A stretch of 64,000 bases of DNA, taken from contig CM055196.1 of NCBI GenBank assembly GCA_029224185.1, positions 10,892,509-10,956,508 of the forward strand. The letters run 5' to 3'. The notes under the pieces were generated by a model. That model saw only the letters and a program-made list of their open reading frames with translations, ran no database searches and was not told the DNA's origin. This stretch comes from Karalla daura. Taxonomy: Eukaryota; Chordata; Actinopteri; Chaetodontiformes; Leiognathidae. The number at the start of each line of letters is the position of its first letter. The first letter of the stretch is position 1. Both the position numbers and the translations under genes were made by a program. Positions 28,874-41,977 of the stretch are shown one piece after another.

Positions 28874-31800
28874 AAAGGGTGGTGAAAAGAATAACTCATG
28901 CAACTCCATTAGCGACAATTAGGCCAGTGCTTTATCCAGGAGTCTGGTAGGTGACGGCTGAGCTTACTTCAGCGTTTTCCTGTCTTGGATGTAAACCAAG
29001 GTCTGACTTTTTCCTCCTGACTCTGCACCCACTCACACACACAGATGCATGCAGATAGGTACGCACACTTCCCCCACCATGTGGATCACCTCATCTCTGG
29101 CCTGAACTGGTGAAGTGAGCGGGGGAGACACGGATCTCTGGGTTTTACTAGTCCTACTCTCGCTGACCCGCGCCGAGGTCTAAAGTCGGATACAGCTCCT
29201 GTTACTTTCCTTGAAAACGGTCCCGTTCCTTTGAAAGTATTCTGCTTTTAGCATTGCTGCTTTTTCCTTACCCTTAATTTGAAGGCGTGAGCTCTTGCCG
29301 AGCCAGTGATATTGCGTGGTAGATGGCCTGGCAGGGACCAAGCAGGAAATCTTTCATTAAAACTCACTCAAAGTCCATCATGACTTGAAGCTCTGTGTTA
29401 GATATTGAATACTAAGTGACACAGAGCAACTCTGTTCAAGGGTTTATAATGCCCTCCATCACGGCCTGGCCAGTGAGCCCTGGGAACTCAGCTGAAAATC
29501 AGCAGTCTAGATAAATCATAGATTAAGGAGTAAAATTTTAAGCTTCTGATGGACGGCTGTGTTTGAAGTTCTGTGCGGGCCTGTGCGTGCATGATCAAAG
29601 ACGGTTTTTGTCCATGAACTTTCATGATGTTCTCACAATGGGTGCCAGAAGAAAGAGCAAAGAGTTTGAGCGAACTGTTGTAAAAAAAGAGGGTGAAAGA
29701 TGGAGGGGAAAAGTGATAAAGGCAAACCAAAGAAGAAGAAAATGAAGTCTAATCACAGACCCCAGCAATGTGGGGACTTTACAGCACATCAAACTGCACC
29801 AAATTGCTCCGTCTTAAGCATATTTTATTGATGGTATGGGAGGCGCAGTGCGAAAACAAGGAACACATTTGTGCTAATTGTCGATCACGCGTATACGAAT
29901 CAACGTGGGATATGTTACTTTATCCAAAACATATGGCACAACTGAGAGAGGCAGCCCGAGATGTGTCCAACTGCTTTACCAAAACACTACCACCCCTCCT
30001 CGCTCTTATCCGTCCCTTCATCTTCTCCTACTAGGAAAAATCATGGAAAAGAAAATGTCAGCAATACCACTGAGCGTCTTCTGTGAAATAGAATAGCTGG
30101 GACCGGGCCATGTTATTTCATAAGCAGAATGCACATGAGTGCCTCTGGGCATATGAGGAGCCCTGTGGCAGCTCTGGCTCGCTCCCAATCTTTGCTGTAG
30201 TTAGAGGGAAACCTGATAGTAATACCACTTCTCTGCCCACCCTCTCTCTCTCTCTCCCTCGCTGCTCCCCTCTAATTCTGTCATTCTAGCCAAAGGAGGT
30301 GGCGGGACCACAGTGGCGGTCTGGCATCTCAGAGAGCTACCAGGATTTAGAAGAGGTGGAGCGAGGCGGCTGCCCCTGCAGCATCGGTAACGCTCCCTGC
30401 AGCGTCGGAGACTGGGGGTCTGCGTTTGTGTCTGCGAGACAAGAGAGTGGCGGAGCACAGAGAAAGGAGCTGTTCAGCGGCAGGGAGAGTGAGGGAGATA
30501 ACATCAGTGCTCTCTGCTGATTGTAAGACAGTCTGGGGATTCCCTCGCCCCTCTCCCAGGTGCGCTCCTGTGTCTACAAGACAACTAAGCTCCTTAGATG
30601 TGTTTGAGCTTCTCAAATAAAAGTAGCAGAGAGAAAGAGGAATTTGTGGTCTGGGTGATGATCTGCCCATTAAGCTTTCTATTGTTAGAAGAAATCTGAA
30701 GGCCTGAGGTTTCCTTTTCAGACCTGCTGCAGGAAAAGCCTTTCTGCTCCAGGGCTGTGGAGCGTTTATGTTGTTAGCATACCTGGAGCTGTGCCTCCTG
30801 CAGAAAACATTCTCATTAAGCTCAGAATCTCTGGGAATCCTAGGGCAGAACTATTCCGTCTGTGGGAATACTGAAATATATCAAGCGCTGATGCCACTAG
30901 ATTTAGTGTGTAACAAGACAAAGGTTAAGAAAAAACAACATTACAGCATTTAACTACGTTTGATTTATACTCTAAACAAAGGATAGCTCTTAAATCTGGC
31001 TTCTTCTCCAGCTGGATCACAGTCACACACCATCAGCAATGGTGTAATGTACTGCAAATTTGCAGGATTCCTGTCTCTTTCATGCCAGCAGCAGAAAAAA
31101 AGTAACTCTGCACAAAACAAAGCACTTGATGTAGTTACAATACAAATCCGTGGTTTGTCGACACTTTAGAGAAGAATTTGATCCATATGTTACTTTCCAG
31201 AGTCAACATCCTTATGATAATGCTGTTAGCTGTTGATTTAATACTGCGTTAACATGCAGCAGGACTGCTTTCCCTGGGCTACATAAACACCACGCAAGCC
31301 AAAGTAGTGCCAGCCCGCTGCACCTCACACTGACGAGGCCATTGTTAGCCCACTGCGAACGGATCACTCCCAAAATCTGTGAATACATCCGCCTCCATGG
31401 CCCACTATCTGCTGCCTTCATGTGTGACACCGCTGAGGCTCCCGGGGAGAAGCTGTGTTAGTTTAGCCCAGCTGCACAAGCCCACTCACCAGATCCAGCT
31501 AAAGATGGAAGCCACCTCTCCAAAAACACTGTCAAGACTTCTGACAAGCCGTCGTGCAAAAATGAAGCTAAGCAGTCGGAAATGACATGCTCCACTTGTT
31601 TCACTTAAACGTTTATTTGCTGTCCAGGCCTCAAGTTGAGCCTGGGGGCTAATCTAGATTAGAAACGCACTAACGGTATCTCCACTATCAGGGGGCATTT
31701 TCGGCCTCAGCGGTTGTCTGGGAGCTGATAGCATCGTCCGAGCTGTCAATCTCCAGGCTGACGTGATGGAGAGTCGAAAAGATTGGCAGGTGAAGCCGAC

Positions 31801-33131
31801 ACTCTTTGAGTTCCCCGCTGCTTTAACCTCTCCCACGTGCGTCCGCAGCCACACATGGTTCACATAACAAATGCCTTTCCTCTTGGTTGGCAGTTCAAGG
31901 CTAGATGCAAACACGGAAATGAGATATACACTACTGTGCTGTGGTTGGATGTCGAGGGGTGGGCACCAACTTTCTACTGTGGAGATATAACCTGGAGATA
32001 GCTGCGAGAAACGACACAGAGTCCTTTAAACAAAACCACATGGCGGTGTGTGTGTGTGTGCACGTATATGGCTGCACATGCGCGCACACACACACATACA
32101 CACACACACACAAAAACAAACAAACCTGCATGCAAACAGAATTTCTCTCACACATGCAGTTGGTATGTACACACAGCCTGAGCTGACAGAGATGATTGAT
32201 CATCACCGATCATTCAGAATGAGATCAGTCGGAGCAAAAGGAGTTACATGAAATACTGCCATCACCGCCACGGTAAGCCAAACTTTGCCTCGGGGGCTGT
32301 TTTTATGTTTCAATGAGACTTTTTTTTCTTCAATAGATAGATTTCCTGTTTTTGCCATCAGTGAAATATTTATTTATGGCTTGGCAAACGTGCATGTCAG
32401 CCGATGAATGGTGGTGAATTTACATGCGTGACCTGATTTATCATTTCCCGTTTTGAAAGTTTTGAATTAACAACTTTCCTAAGTACAAAAACAAAAGGGG
32501 AATCTGGGATGCAAACCGAAGGTACATTTCCACTGCTCTGTCACGCCCATCAAATGACAATGTTTAACTTTAATTTATGCTGAAGTTTGTCATTACTCCA
32601 CCCTACCAGTTCACCCATCTGTACCTCCCACTTGTAGAGCCAGGCCACCTGTTTCAGACCCATAAAAGCAAGTCTATTACCCTTGAAAAGTGATTTGCAC
32701 TTATGCAAGCCTTGTGCATCTTTCCTCTTTCTTGCATGTCTGCGACACAAATGCATCACACTCTCATGTGAGCGGAAAAGGACGGATGTGAGGGGAATAC
32801 AGACAGTCAAGGGCTTTATATAGAGGCACGGGCTGCCAAAGATCAAGATATAGAGGCGGCAGACTTTCAAAGGAGCTTCTGGCCCTGACTGGAGAAATAT
32901 GAAGAAATGGCTATTATTTTTGCAAAAAAAAGGAAAAAGAAATCCAGTCCCGTCTGGTAAAAATAGTTAATATGTTTACGAACCTTACATTCCCATGCAG
33001 CGGTAATCTACATATGAATCTCTTCCTGTGTTTGTGAACTTACATTCTTATGCGCATGACTTCAAATGTGTGGGTGGTAGTTAAATATCCTTTAAGTTGA
33101 AGGAGTTCACGTGCACTGTGCACATGCGCGT
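28871..33131. other. Non-coding stretch, no gene recognised
   Basis: Unique-looking DNA. A CT-rich run lies at about 30,241-30,262 and a mixed TG/CA region at 32,043-32,113. No coding signal, RNA gene or transposon is recognised. Confidence 0.45.
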
Positions 33132-33265
<134 letters not shown>

Positions 33266-34161
33266 CCTCCCACTAAAACAGACTCAGTGAATGTTTGGCT
33301 GTGCCAGCTGTGTGAGCTTGAGGCTGGGTGTGGGGTGTATACAATTGTCTGACAGACTGCACGGTGTGTATACACACAGTCATAAACAGAATCTGGAGCG
33401 GAAGCACTGATCACCTAGATGTGCTTGACCTTCTGACCCTGGGGCTGAACTGTTATGCTTTCACTGTGTGTAATACTCAAGCTGTAAGCCGGACGCTGTC
33501 CCGGATGCCTACCACAGCGATTGTTTGCGAGCGTGCATGGGAGATGGGACGCGTGCTGGAGTGTTTTCCAGATTTCATCCCTTCGTTTACGAGCTGGTAT
33601 GGAAGTAAACATAAATGATCCAAAACTCTGTTTGAGAATCTGTGCATGCAAACGCGTAAACATGGCAGCATCCAAGTTCCTGATGATGCCCCATGCGTGG
33701 AACTGCTCTGTTGTGAAGTTCTGCATTTATATAAACACATAATGTGATCTTAAAACACATAAGCTGCACCTGTGGCGCAAATGTGTGAAAAATTTTTTTT
33801 AAGGGGTTAAACTATTCTAAATATTCTCAGCAGTAACAACGGCCAGACACCTGAGAGAACAAATGTACAGCTCACCTGGATTTGGGAGAAGGCTGTCATA
33901 CCACACACAGGTGAGGCAAGAGAAACATTTAAACGCAGTCAAGACCCTGCTTTTGTTAGGTGACAGTTTGACCTTTTCCCCTGAGGGATCCACTCTGTCC
34001 TTTTAAAATGCTGGTGTCTGAGAGCAGAAAGACACGTCAGAGCTGCTGACCCTCATCAAGATGTGGACTCATGCAGTGTGACGTGGGTCACCGAGCGGCC
34101 ACAGAGAGAGGCTGTCAGATGACTTGATTATTATCATCGTATTTCTTGAATATCCAAACTG

Positions 34162-34191
34162 CCACCACCCCCCCACCCCCCACCCCACCCC
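34162..34191 (+). repeat. C-rich tract, G-quadruplex potential on the minus strand
   Basis: Runs of four to eight cytosines separated by single adenines. The minus strand has at least four G-runs of four or more with one-base loops. Confidence 0.65.
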
Positions 34192-35679
34192 AATGTGTCT
34201 GCTGCGTGTGTACATAACCAAATAGAAATACAACCATCGTCTGCGAGCACTTTAAACTCCTGAATGGCCGAGAAGCAACTGTGAATTCCTTGAGCAAACA
34301 TTCTGGAGCGAGGGGAGGGATCAGTGTGGGATGAAGATCTAGCAAACATGCCCGTTTGAACCGGAAATATTCAGAGCTTAGGGCTGTTTGAACCGGGGGA
34401 CACCAGAGAGGACCTAGCAAATATATGTGTGTTTGAAGGCCAAACAGTGTTGGAGGCAGAGCTCTCATGGGGAATCTGACAGCAGAGTCTCCACTATGCT
34501 GACAGTTTAAATAAGAAGGCACAATAAGCTTAGTCATCGAGGAAAAGATCCCCTCAGCCCCTGTATGAAAGAAAGGTGCTATTCCCGACTCCCCTGGAGC
34601 TGAGAAATAATGGATTCTTTTAGATTCAGAGCGGTGAGAAATACACAACAGTCAGGTCAGACGTCTGCGATTGGTTCATTTCATCACAGCTCATTTTTGG
34701 GGCGTTTTGGTCAAATTATTGTGCTTAATGTAATAGTGCGCCTTAAGGCAAACTCATAGCTGAGTGACGCACTCTTTACACAAGCTGACAGGGTGGGAAA
34801 AGGGTTAATTTGTACAAGAGATGTAATAATGTTTTCTTTCTGTACGGTACACACACTTACCCACATACACACAACGAGACAGAAAAAGAGTGAGATTCAT
34901 TATCTCATTCTTCAATGGCATGAGGTGCTAGGTTCATTGACTGACAGATAATTAGAGAGGCATGAAAGTTTAGGCAGCATGTGACTCCTCTGACCCATGA
35001 AAAACCTGTCATGTTTGTTGGTTCAACTGAGGGCAGCATCTTTTTTTATTTCTCCTGACAATACCGTGGGGGTTCTCTCACTCGCACCCTAATCAACAAC
35101 CTACCCTCAAATAAATACTGGTGTCAGATTATGCCAGACATAAGTGAAGCTGAGATGACTTCAGACGACCCAGTGGGCAAAGCAAGATTAAAACACAAGA
35201 AAGAAAAATCCATCTTTCTGGCTTTTGTGGAGAGTGGTGCCTCCTCTCTGAACCTTTGCAGAAATGGCACGTCTGTCAACACTTAAAATGAATGCGGTCA
35301 TCTGTCCATGACACAGATTGCTGTGCCGCGGATGACAGTCATCAGTAGTCCTAGACAGGAGCTTTGAAGTTCGACCACAGCGCGCTCCTTTTCCACCCAC
35401 TTCTCATGGCTTTCCCTTTAAATAGAGCATGACATCAGACTTTGCGCAGGTCTACCGGCCCGAGCCCAAAACAAATGTGTCCAAACAATGCCACATCTGG
35501 AGCGAAACCCAGGAGTGAGAGGGGAAGAGCAGGAATGTGGCGGAAAAGGGGTTGAAAAAGGGAAAGCGGTCCTAAAGCTGTTTAGCTCTAGGACCCTAGC
35601 CAAGGCGTCTGGGGATGTGCCTGAGCTATAATTTACTGGTGATTCCTCTACCCCCCCCAAGACCCCCCCACCGCTCCCC

Positions 35680-35702
35680 CACCACCACCACCACCACCAC
35701 CA
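35680..35702 (+). repeat. (CCA)n microsatellite
   Basis: About seven CCA units directly after C-homopolymer runs. Confidence 0.9.
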
Positions 35703-38169
35703 AAAGATCTGATGTCACTACTGCAGACAAGAAAATCTGAAACGTTCCTGCCTTTCTTTTGGGGTAATACACAGCTGTCTGTACAAGTCTATTTTAATCT
35801 CAGCCCATTCAGAATCCACCGCAGTCCACCATGACTGACTAATATCAAACGACTGCTACAGACACCCGCCAACCTCCCTACTGCTTGTATGGCGGAAACC
35901 CAATTTTAACACTTTCACCCCCGGAGTTCCAGAAAGTTCGCAGAGCCGATCGGAGAGAAAAGGAGTTTGTTGTTTGATTTGGCGCATTCCTCCGACTTCT
36001 CCGTGCCGATGCAGGGGGAGGTCTTCAGAAAGTCTTCCCAGGCAGCCTGTTCTTGTTGTCACTGTCAGAAGCAATCAGAGTTGCTGGGTTCGCATTCACG
36101 CAGCAGAAGGAGCGGAGAAGCAGGCAAATATTCGGGCCAATTTTCTGCCTGTTGGATAAAGTGTCTAATAAACGCATGATGGCTGACCCAACAGTTATTT
36201 GTCAGCAGACACGTACTATACCATCCACAATACAGATACTTGGAGTTTGCGCCGTCAGCTTCGGCATAAAGAATGTGTGAAATGTGCATCAACATAAATA
36301 TAAGCACAGTGTCATACACACACATACATCAGTCTGTGAGCGGATTTATGTGGAAGCTCGGGAGGCCTTTCAGATTGAAGGTGTGATCTGACAAACAGAG
36401 ACGTAGGGTGGGATGGAAAATATGCCGAATGTGTGCTGTTTGAAAAGGAGAACACAGATAGGGAGGAGAGGGAGGAGTGGGAGGAGGTAGGTTAGAGAGC
36501 CCAGGGACTCCCCCTTTCTCTCCCACAGGTCGTGTGTTTCACATGTGCACTGCACTGTCTGAGTCTGGTCGAGCCTCAGCTTCCAAATGCTATTTACAGG
36601 CTCGACTCTAGGTGTGGGCGAAGTAGGTGGTCAGTCACAGGGCTGCTGGCTGGAGAGGGCAGTGGGGAGGATGAAGAAGATTATAACTGTGATGCATCTT
36701 CTCATTTCAAAGTCCTGGCAGAGGAGTGATCGTTCATGCATTTAAGATACCTTTAAATAGGCTGAGAAAGAGATTAAGACAGTTCAGTAGCACACATCCT
36801 GCAACAAAGTGTCAGTGATTTATATAACGAAAGGAACAAAGCTGAGGGAGCTGTGTAATGGAAAACACAGGAAAGAAGGATAAGACCGAGAAATGTATGC
36901 AGTATAATTAATGCACATTCTGCAGTTAAGGCTAATTTCCAGTCTCTGTTCTTATGAGCTGAGTCTAAAATAAGTTAATCATGCTGCTGCACCCTCGATA
37001 TCTACACTTTAAATCTGGAGCTACAAAAAACTCATTTTCTGTTTCTTATTTTACTGTTGCAACTTGACGAGACTACGAGCCAAATCTGAACAGAGAAGCA
37101 AAACTTGCACTTGAACAAACTTGCACAGTCTGTCACACACAGAGGGTTTTCCATTCCTTTTGATTTAAGATTGAGTTTCAAGACATCAGTTTAGTTTGTA
37201 AATGAAAAATGAACACAGGGCTATATCATCTGTTACAGTCACTTCATTATGACTTTTAACCAGGACGGCAGCGATTCAATTTTATATATTTGAATTCAGC
37301 TGAAAATTATACGGGCAAAGAAATGCAGGTTTGGCTTCCTGATGTGTTGGGGAAAAGATGAAAACCAAATCTAATGTTCTCAGAGATTCAGTGACTGAGC
37401 AGCCAGAGTAGACCAGCCGTGTCTCAACCTGACTTCTTATTACACATTCAAAACTAGGCCTTCTAAGTCTTTGTCCTTCCTCCTTCCTGTGTTTTGCACA
37501 CGTCTCCTGCCTTTTTCCAGATGAACATGGACAGTATGTTGATGCTACTTGTCAGTAAAACTGCAAGGGTGACATTATTTTTTGGCTCCTGTAGCTTCAG
37601 TCAGTGAGATAGCAAGACAGACTTGCGGCTATATAAACAAGACAAGCTATTCCTTTCTGGAGCAGCCTTGACACATCATCACATTTAGCCCCCCGAAAAC
37701 ATTTTCTCTCAGTCGTCACCTCATTAAAAGATACCTTGACTCTATAACACAGGGCGCTGAATGGCAGATTAAACCACTGACTGCTGACATGAGCATTTTC
37801 TGCTGAGGTCGGGGGTCACTGTTCAGCTTTCACTACAGAAGCCTAATGAAAGTCAGCTCAGCTGCGTCAGGGGTGAGGCACAGAGGTCAGAGGTCGTGAC
37901 TGCATCACTCGCCGGGGGAATTAAGGGCTGAATAAGTCGGGTGTTATGTAACCCGACTGACTGGCCGGCATGGTGCCTGCTGAGCTGATAATAAACCGCA
38001 TCAGTGCCATTAAGACATCAAACCGGATCGAACACTCTAAAGTCTGGAGACGAGGAGGGTTGTGATCAATAGTTTTGTAGTAGACATGAGATAAAAGAAG
38101 GTAAACATGTATTAATCATAAAAAGAAAAGACTCTCCTGAGAGTGTGTTAAATCACATTTGGGATGGTT

Positions 38170-38191
38170 ACACACACACACACACACACAC
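38170..38191 (+). repeat. (CA)n microsatellite
   Basis: Eleven CA units, followed by further broken CA runs to about 38,207. Confidence 0.9.
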
Positions 38192-38382
38192 TCAGACACA
38201 CACACATTCAGACACAGTGGCCTCAGTGAAGTCATCCTGGCTGCATACCTTCATCAAAGGATCCCAGTGGACGTTTCCTTTGAGCCTTACTTTACCTACA
38301 ACCTACTGTTGCAAGTGTTGATCTTTCCACACATCTCTCTGCCGCTAATCATGCACCAGTGTGGTGGAGGTGGCGGAAGAGC

Positions 38383-38416
38383 GGGGGCGTCGGGGGGCCG
38401 TCGGGGGAGTCTAGGG
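38383..38416 (+). other. G-quadruplex motif
   Basis: Four G-runs of 5, 6, 5 and 3 bases with loops of 4, 5 and 6 bases satisfy the usual quadruplex pattern. Several CpGs sit in the loops. Confidence 0.6.
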
Positions 38417-38689
38417 TTACGTTAATGGGCGGCTTGAGAAGCAGGAGGTGGTTGCAGGGTCATGGGTCACGGTGCCCCGACAAACAAATGAGCCACCCAG
38501 TGAGGAAGTCAACAAGGGATGCTTTCCCCCTGCAGGCCCTGGCAACGGCAGCTGCCGGCCAACATGTGTGTGACAAATGTGCCATCTGAACCAATGACAG
38601 CGTCTCAATCATCACCATCTGGGGCAGCCACACAAACATGACACACAAACATACAGAGGGGGTGGGAGACTGCAGGGGTGCAACAAGGA

Positions 38690-38715
38690 GGGGTGGGTGG
38701 GGTGGGGGTGGTGGG
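38690..38715 (+). other. G-quadruplex motif
   Basis: Runs of 4, 3, 4, 5 and 3 guanines separated by one to four bases. It is the second quadruplex-capable tract within about 300 bp. Confidence 0.6.
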
Positions 38716-39072
38716 AAGCTGCAGAGGCGGCAGACACAATAAAAGATAACAAGGCGGATATTGATGGAGTGTGTCAAGTATTGTTGATATGAGAAAGGCA
38801 GCAACATGGAACAAACTTCCCCAGAGGCTCACTGGAGGTCTGTTTACACTGCAGAGGCGCTCACAGCTGAGCGGGCTCCTTCACTGGGGTTAAAAATGTT
38901 GTGATGACTCCCTGTTGGGAAAATCATGGGAGACTTGCTCCTGTTGGCTGGACTGCAATCGGCCAGGTTTTACTGTGGCTTCTATTGTTGGCCTTTGGGG
39001 TTTAATGACGAGCCAACAGTCTCACGACGGCCTCCCTCTTGCCTTTCCATTCCAGTGAAATCCTCCTTGATT

Positions 39073-39103
39073 CACACACACATACACACACACACACACA
39101 CAC
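39073..39103 (+). repeat. (CA)n microsatellite
   Basis: CA repeat with one TA interruption. Confidence 0.9.
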
Positions 39104-39353
39104 TCTTGACTGACAGACCAGATGAAACCAAAGTTCGCACAGTGCTGCTTTATTTTTCTCCTGAGCTCCTTCAAAAGAATTCTTATATAATCTTCTGCGG
39201 CCCTTAAATAATTCCACTTCATTCACCTCCAAAACTACACTCTGTGGCACCCGCAATGTTTTGAATCAGTCCCTTTTATTTTCCACACGTTTCATTTGAT
39301 AATACGATTTGCCTCAGCCCTCTGTCGGTCCTCTATCTCATGGCCTTTTTCTA

Positions 39354-39358
<5 letters not shown>

Positions 39359-39412
<54 letters not shown>
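39359..39412 (+). repeat. (CT)n microsatellite
   Basis: About 26 uninterrupted CT units in a pyrimidine-rich setting. The Leu/Ser and Arg/Glu ORFs across it are repeat artefacts. Confidence 0.97.
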
Positions 39413-39419
<7 letters not shown>

Positions 39420-40704
39420 CCCCTCGCCAGCTCTGGAAAGTACATTCGTACAGTTCAACTGTGACACAAGGACCGTCTCCTTCATGGCAGACCATGCTTG
39501 TGTTTTTTCAATTAAGCCGGGCTCCTGTACACTATTCATTTGGGAAACCATAATTCTCATGGCCCAGCAGAAACTAATGGAAAGTCGCTTAGGTTTTTTT
39601 TTTTTTTCCGGGTAGAGGTATCGGAAAGACCCATTCCCTAGAAGTGTGTCTGACTAGCGGGGATGGAGAATAAAACCATAAGAATACTGCTTATGAGAAC
39701 ACAGGAGGTGTTGATAGGAGGAGAAGGCCTCACCCAGGGATACCAGGGTGCAAGAACTCATGGGGAGAATGAGAGCAGGAAGGAGGTGAGTGAAAGAATA
39801 CAGATGGATGGATTTCCAAGGGAATGTGGATGAAAGTGAGAGAGTCCCAGGCCGGATCTGAATTGCCCAGCGGGGAGGAGGACAGATCCACTGAAATCAC
39901 TTCAAAGCCTGGTGTCACTGGGCTGCAGATGAGTACAGACTGTCCCCTGTCCACTTTTTTTTTTATCTACGAGCCCCAACAGTCCAATAGCATCTGCCTC
40001 AAGCTGGATTCAGTAGAGCAAATAAACATCTTCACACATACCCCCACACACACTCTCAGGTGCAGCAACAACGCCCTGAATACCATTTAACAGCTCATTT
40101 AAAATTAGAGGGTACTGCATGGATATGTGATACTCTAGACAAATCCAAGAGCAGGCTCCAGAGTCAATGGGGGGGTGTGACATTTACCTGACGACAAAGG
40201 CAATTTTGAAAAGTTAAAAAGAGAGTCAACTTCCAGCCAAGTCTAAGCAAAGTTCCCATCCCATAGCTGATGAAGACGGTGATGATATTCCTTTTCCAGA
40301 AAGCCTCAGCCCCCGTGTGACCCTCTCCCCTGCATGACCGGTAGGAGCCATCTATCACCATTAGCGTAAACCCTTCACTGAATGCTGACTCAGTCTGCCT
40401 TCATACATAAACAGTGCAGGAAACACACTCACACTGAATGTGCATCACACGTGCACAGGCGCACACCTACCTACTGTATGTGCACACATACAGACACAGA
40501 CATTTAAAGGGGGAGGGACCCTGAGATGGACAGCCCCCATTAACCCCCCCCCACGCACACACACACACATACACAGACACACACACACACTCACCAGACA
40601 CAGACACCCCCACCACCACAACAATCAACAGACAGACAGTAAAGGAGAGAGAGGGAGACAGGCAGGAGCAGAGCACCAGTCACAGACAGCCTTTATAGTC
40701 TTAC

Positions 40705-40952
40705 CTCAAGAGTAATGCTGCAGAGCCGACACAAGGGAAAGCCTCATGACTGCAGTGGTCTCTCTCTCTCTCTTTCCCTCTCTCTCTCTTTCAGCCTCGG
40801 TGTCTCTGTGTGTGTGAGCTGGGGGGACACGGGTGTGGAGACGTGGCGGCGGCGGCAGCACGGAGCAGAGCCCACTGAGGCTCGGCACTTTACAGGCAGA
40901 GGAAGCTGAGGAGCCGCACAGACCCCGGGCCCGTCCGCTCACACTCTGCCTT
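40705..40952 (-). other. Candidate non-coding upstream exon of znf469
   Basis: On the minus strand this 248-bp interval is preceded by an acceptor-like sequence (CTTCTCTTTTCATCCTCAG, AG at 40,954-40,953) and ends at a near-consensus donor, CTTGAG|GTAAGA, with GT at 40,704-40,703. Its middle (about 40,820-40,935) is CpG-rich and includes a CGG-type triplet run. The frame open through it stops at TGA just before the donor, so it is probably untranslated. A short ATG-started ORF, MRLSLVSALQHYS, ends there. It has the same orientation as znf469, and the next recognised acceptor downstream is that of the giant exon. It could equally be the first exon, with the transcription start inside the CpG-rich part. 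It could also be chance, as other donor-like words occur in the region (for example near 33,885, 40,189 and 50,564). Confidence 0.38.
40759..40791 (+). repeat. Imperfect (CT)n tract
   Basis: Two CT runs around TTTCCC, lying inside the candidate upstream exon. Confidence 0.85.
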
Positions 40953-41100
40953 CTGAGGATGAAAAGAGAAGACTTCATTACCAGCTGCAGACCACGCCTC
41001 CACCCCTCCAGTCTCCCTCCCTCCCTCCCAAGCCCTCCCCTCCTCCCCCGCTTCCCTTCCACACTCCCAGCCAGTAGCACGCTCCAGGGCCTGTCCCAGC
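40820..41100 (-). promoter_or_regulatory. Possible promoter: CpG-rich and GC-box-like region
   Basis: The part to about 40,940 is CpG-rich (GACGTGGCGGCGGCGGCAGC on the plus strand, then CCCCGGGCCCGTCCG). The next 150 bp upstream relative to the minus strand is G-rich on that strand, with KLF/SP-like GGAGGCGTGG and repeated GGGAGG. No TATA box was seen. The combination fits a TATA-less promoter driving leftward transcription. This is inference. Confidence 0.3.
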
Positions 41101-41168
41101 CAAGAGAGGGGAAACAGACTGCCAAAGAAAACCTCCCATCCCACTGCCTGCCAGCGCTGTGCAGTGCA

Positions 41169-41236
41169 CAGAGAGAGACAGAGGGGGACAGAGAGAGAGA
41201 AGAGGCAGAGAGAGAGAGAGAGAGAGCGAGAGAGAT
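41169..41236 (+). repeat. Imperfect (GA)n tract
   Basis: GA-rich run with GGGGGAC and AGGC interruptions, ending in about nine clean GA units. Confidence 0.85.
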
Positions 41237-41579
41237 GAGGAAGGAGATGGCAAAGACATGGCGTGTGGCATCTGGTTTGAATCTGTCCATGGCTATTTGT
41301 TTATCTGTTTGTTTAGAAAGTTTACATTGAGTGCGCTGCCTCTGAGGTGTTTCAGGGTAGCAGTGTTGTAGGTGAAGCATTTCACTATGCAACAAGGATG
41401 GATCAAGTGTTTGTGTGTGTGTGTGTGCGTGTGTAAGTTAGTGTGGAAGTCGGGGAGGGAGGGAGTGAGGGGGTGTTAAATGAGCATAAAGTAAAACACA
41501 GAAGGAAAACAGAAGGAGGAGGATTAAATTTGGGCCAAGTGAAGAGTGTGCGGCAGAAGAGATTCACTTGAGAGAGAGC

Positions 41580-41679
<100 letters not shown>

Positions 41680-41946
41680 AGAGAGAGACAGAGGCAGGAG
41701 ACACAGACAGGCAGGCAGACGGAAAAAAAAACACAGACACCCTCAGAGGGAGACTTACAGCAAGACCGGTGATCAATTTGAAAGTTTTTGCGAGAAAAGT
41801 GAGAAGTGAGGAGAGACTCATTTGACCTCACTTATTGTTGGAGCTACTAATCATGACTCCCTGTAAGAAAGATCACATCAAAAGCCTGTCACACATGCAG
41901 AAGTGTGAGTGTCTGTATGTGTTTGGTTGAAGGGGGTGGGGACAAA

Positions 41947-41950
<4 letters not shown>

Positions 41951-41972
<22 letters not shown>
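41951..41972 (+). repeat. (TG)11 microsatellite
   Basis: Eleven TG units followed by TTGTGTG. Confidence 0.9.
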
Positions 41973-41977
<5 letters not shown>

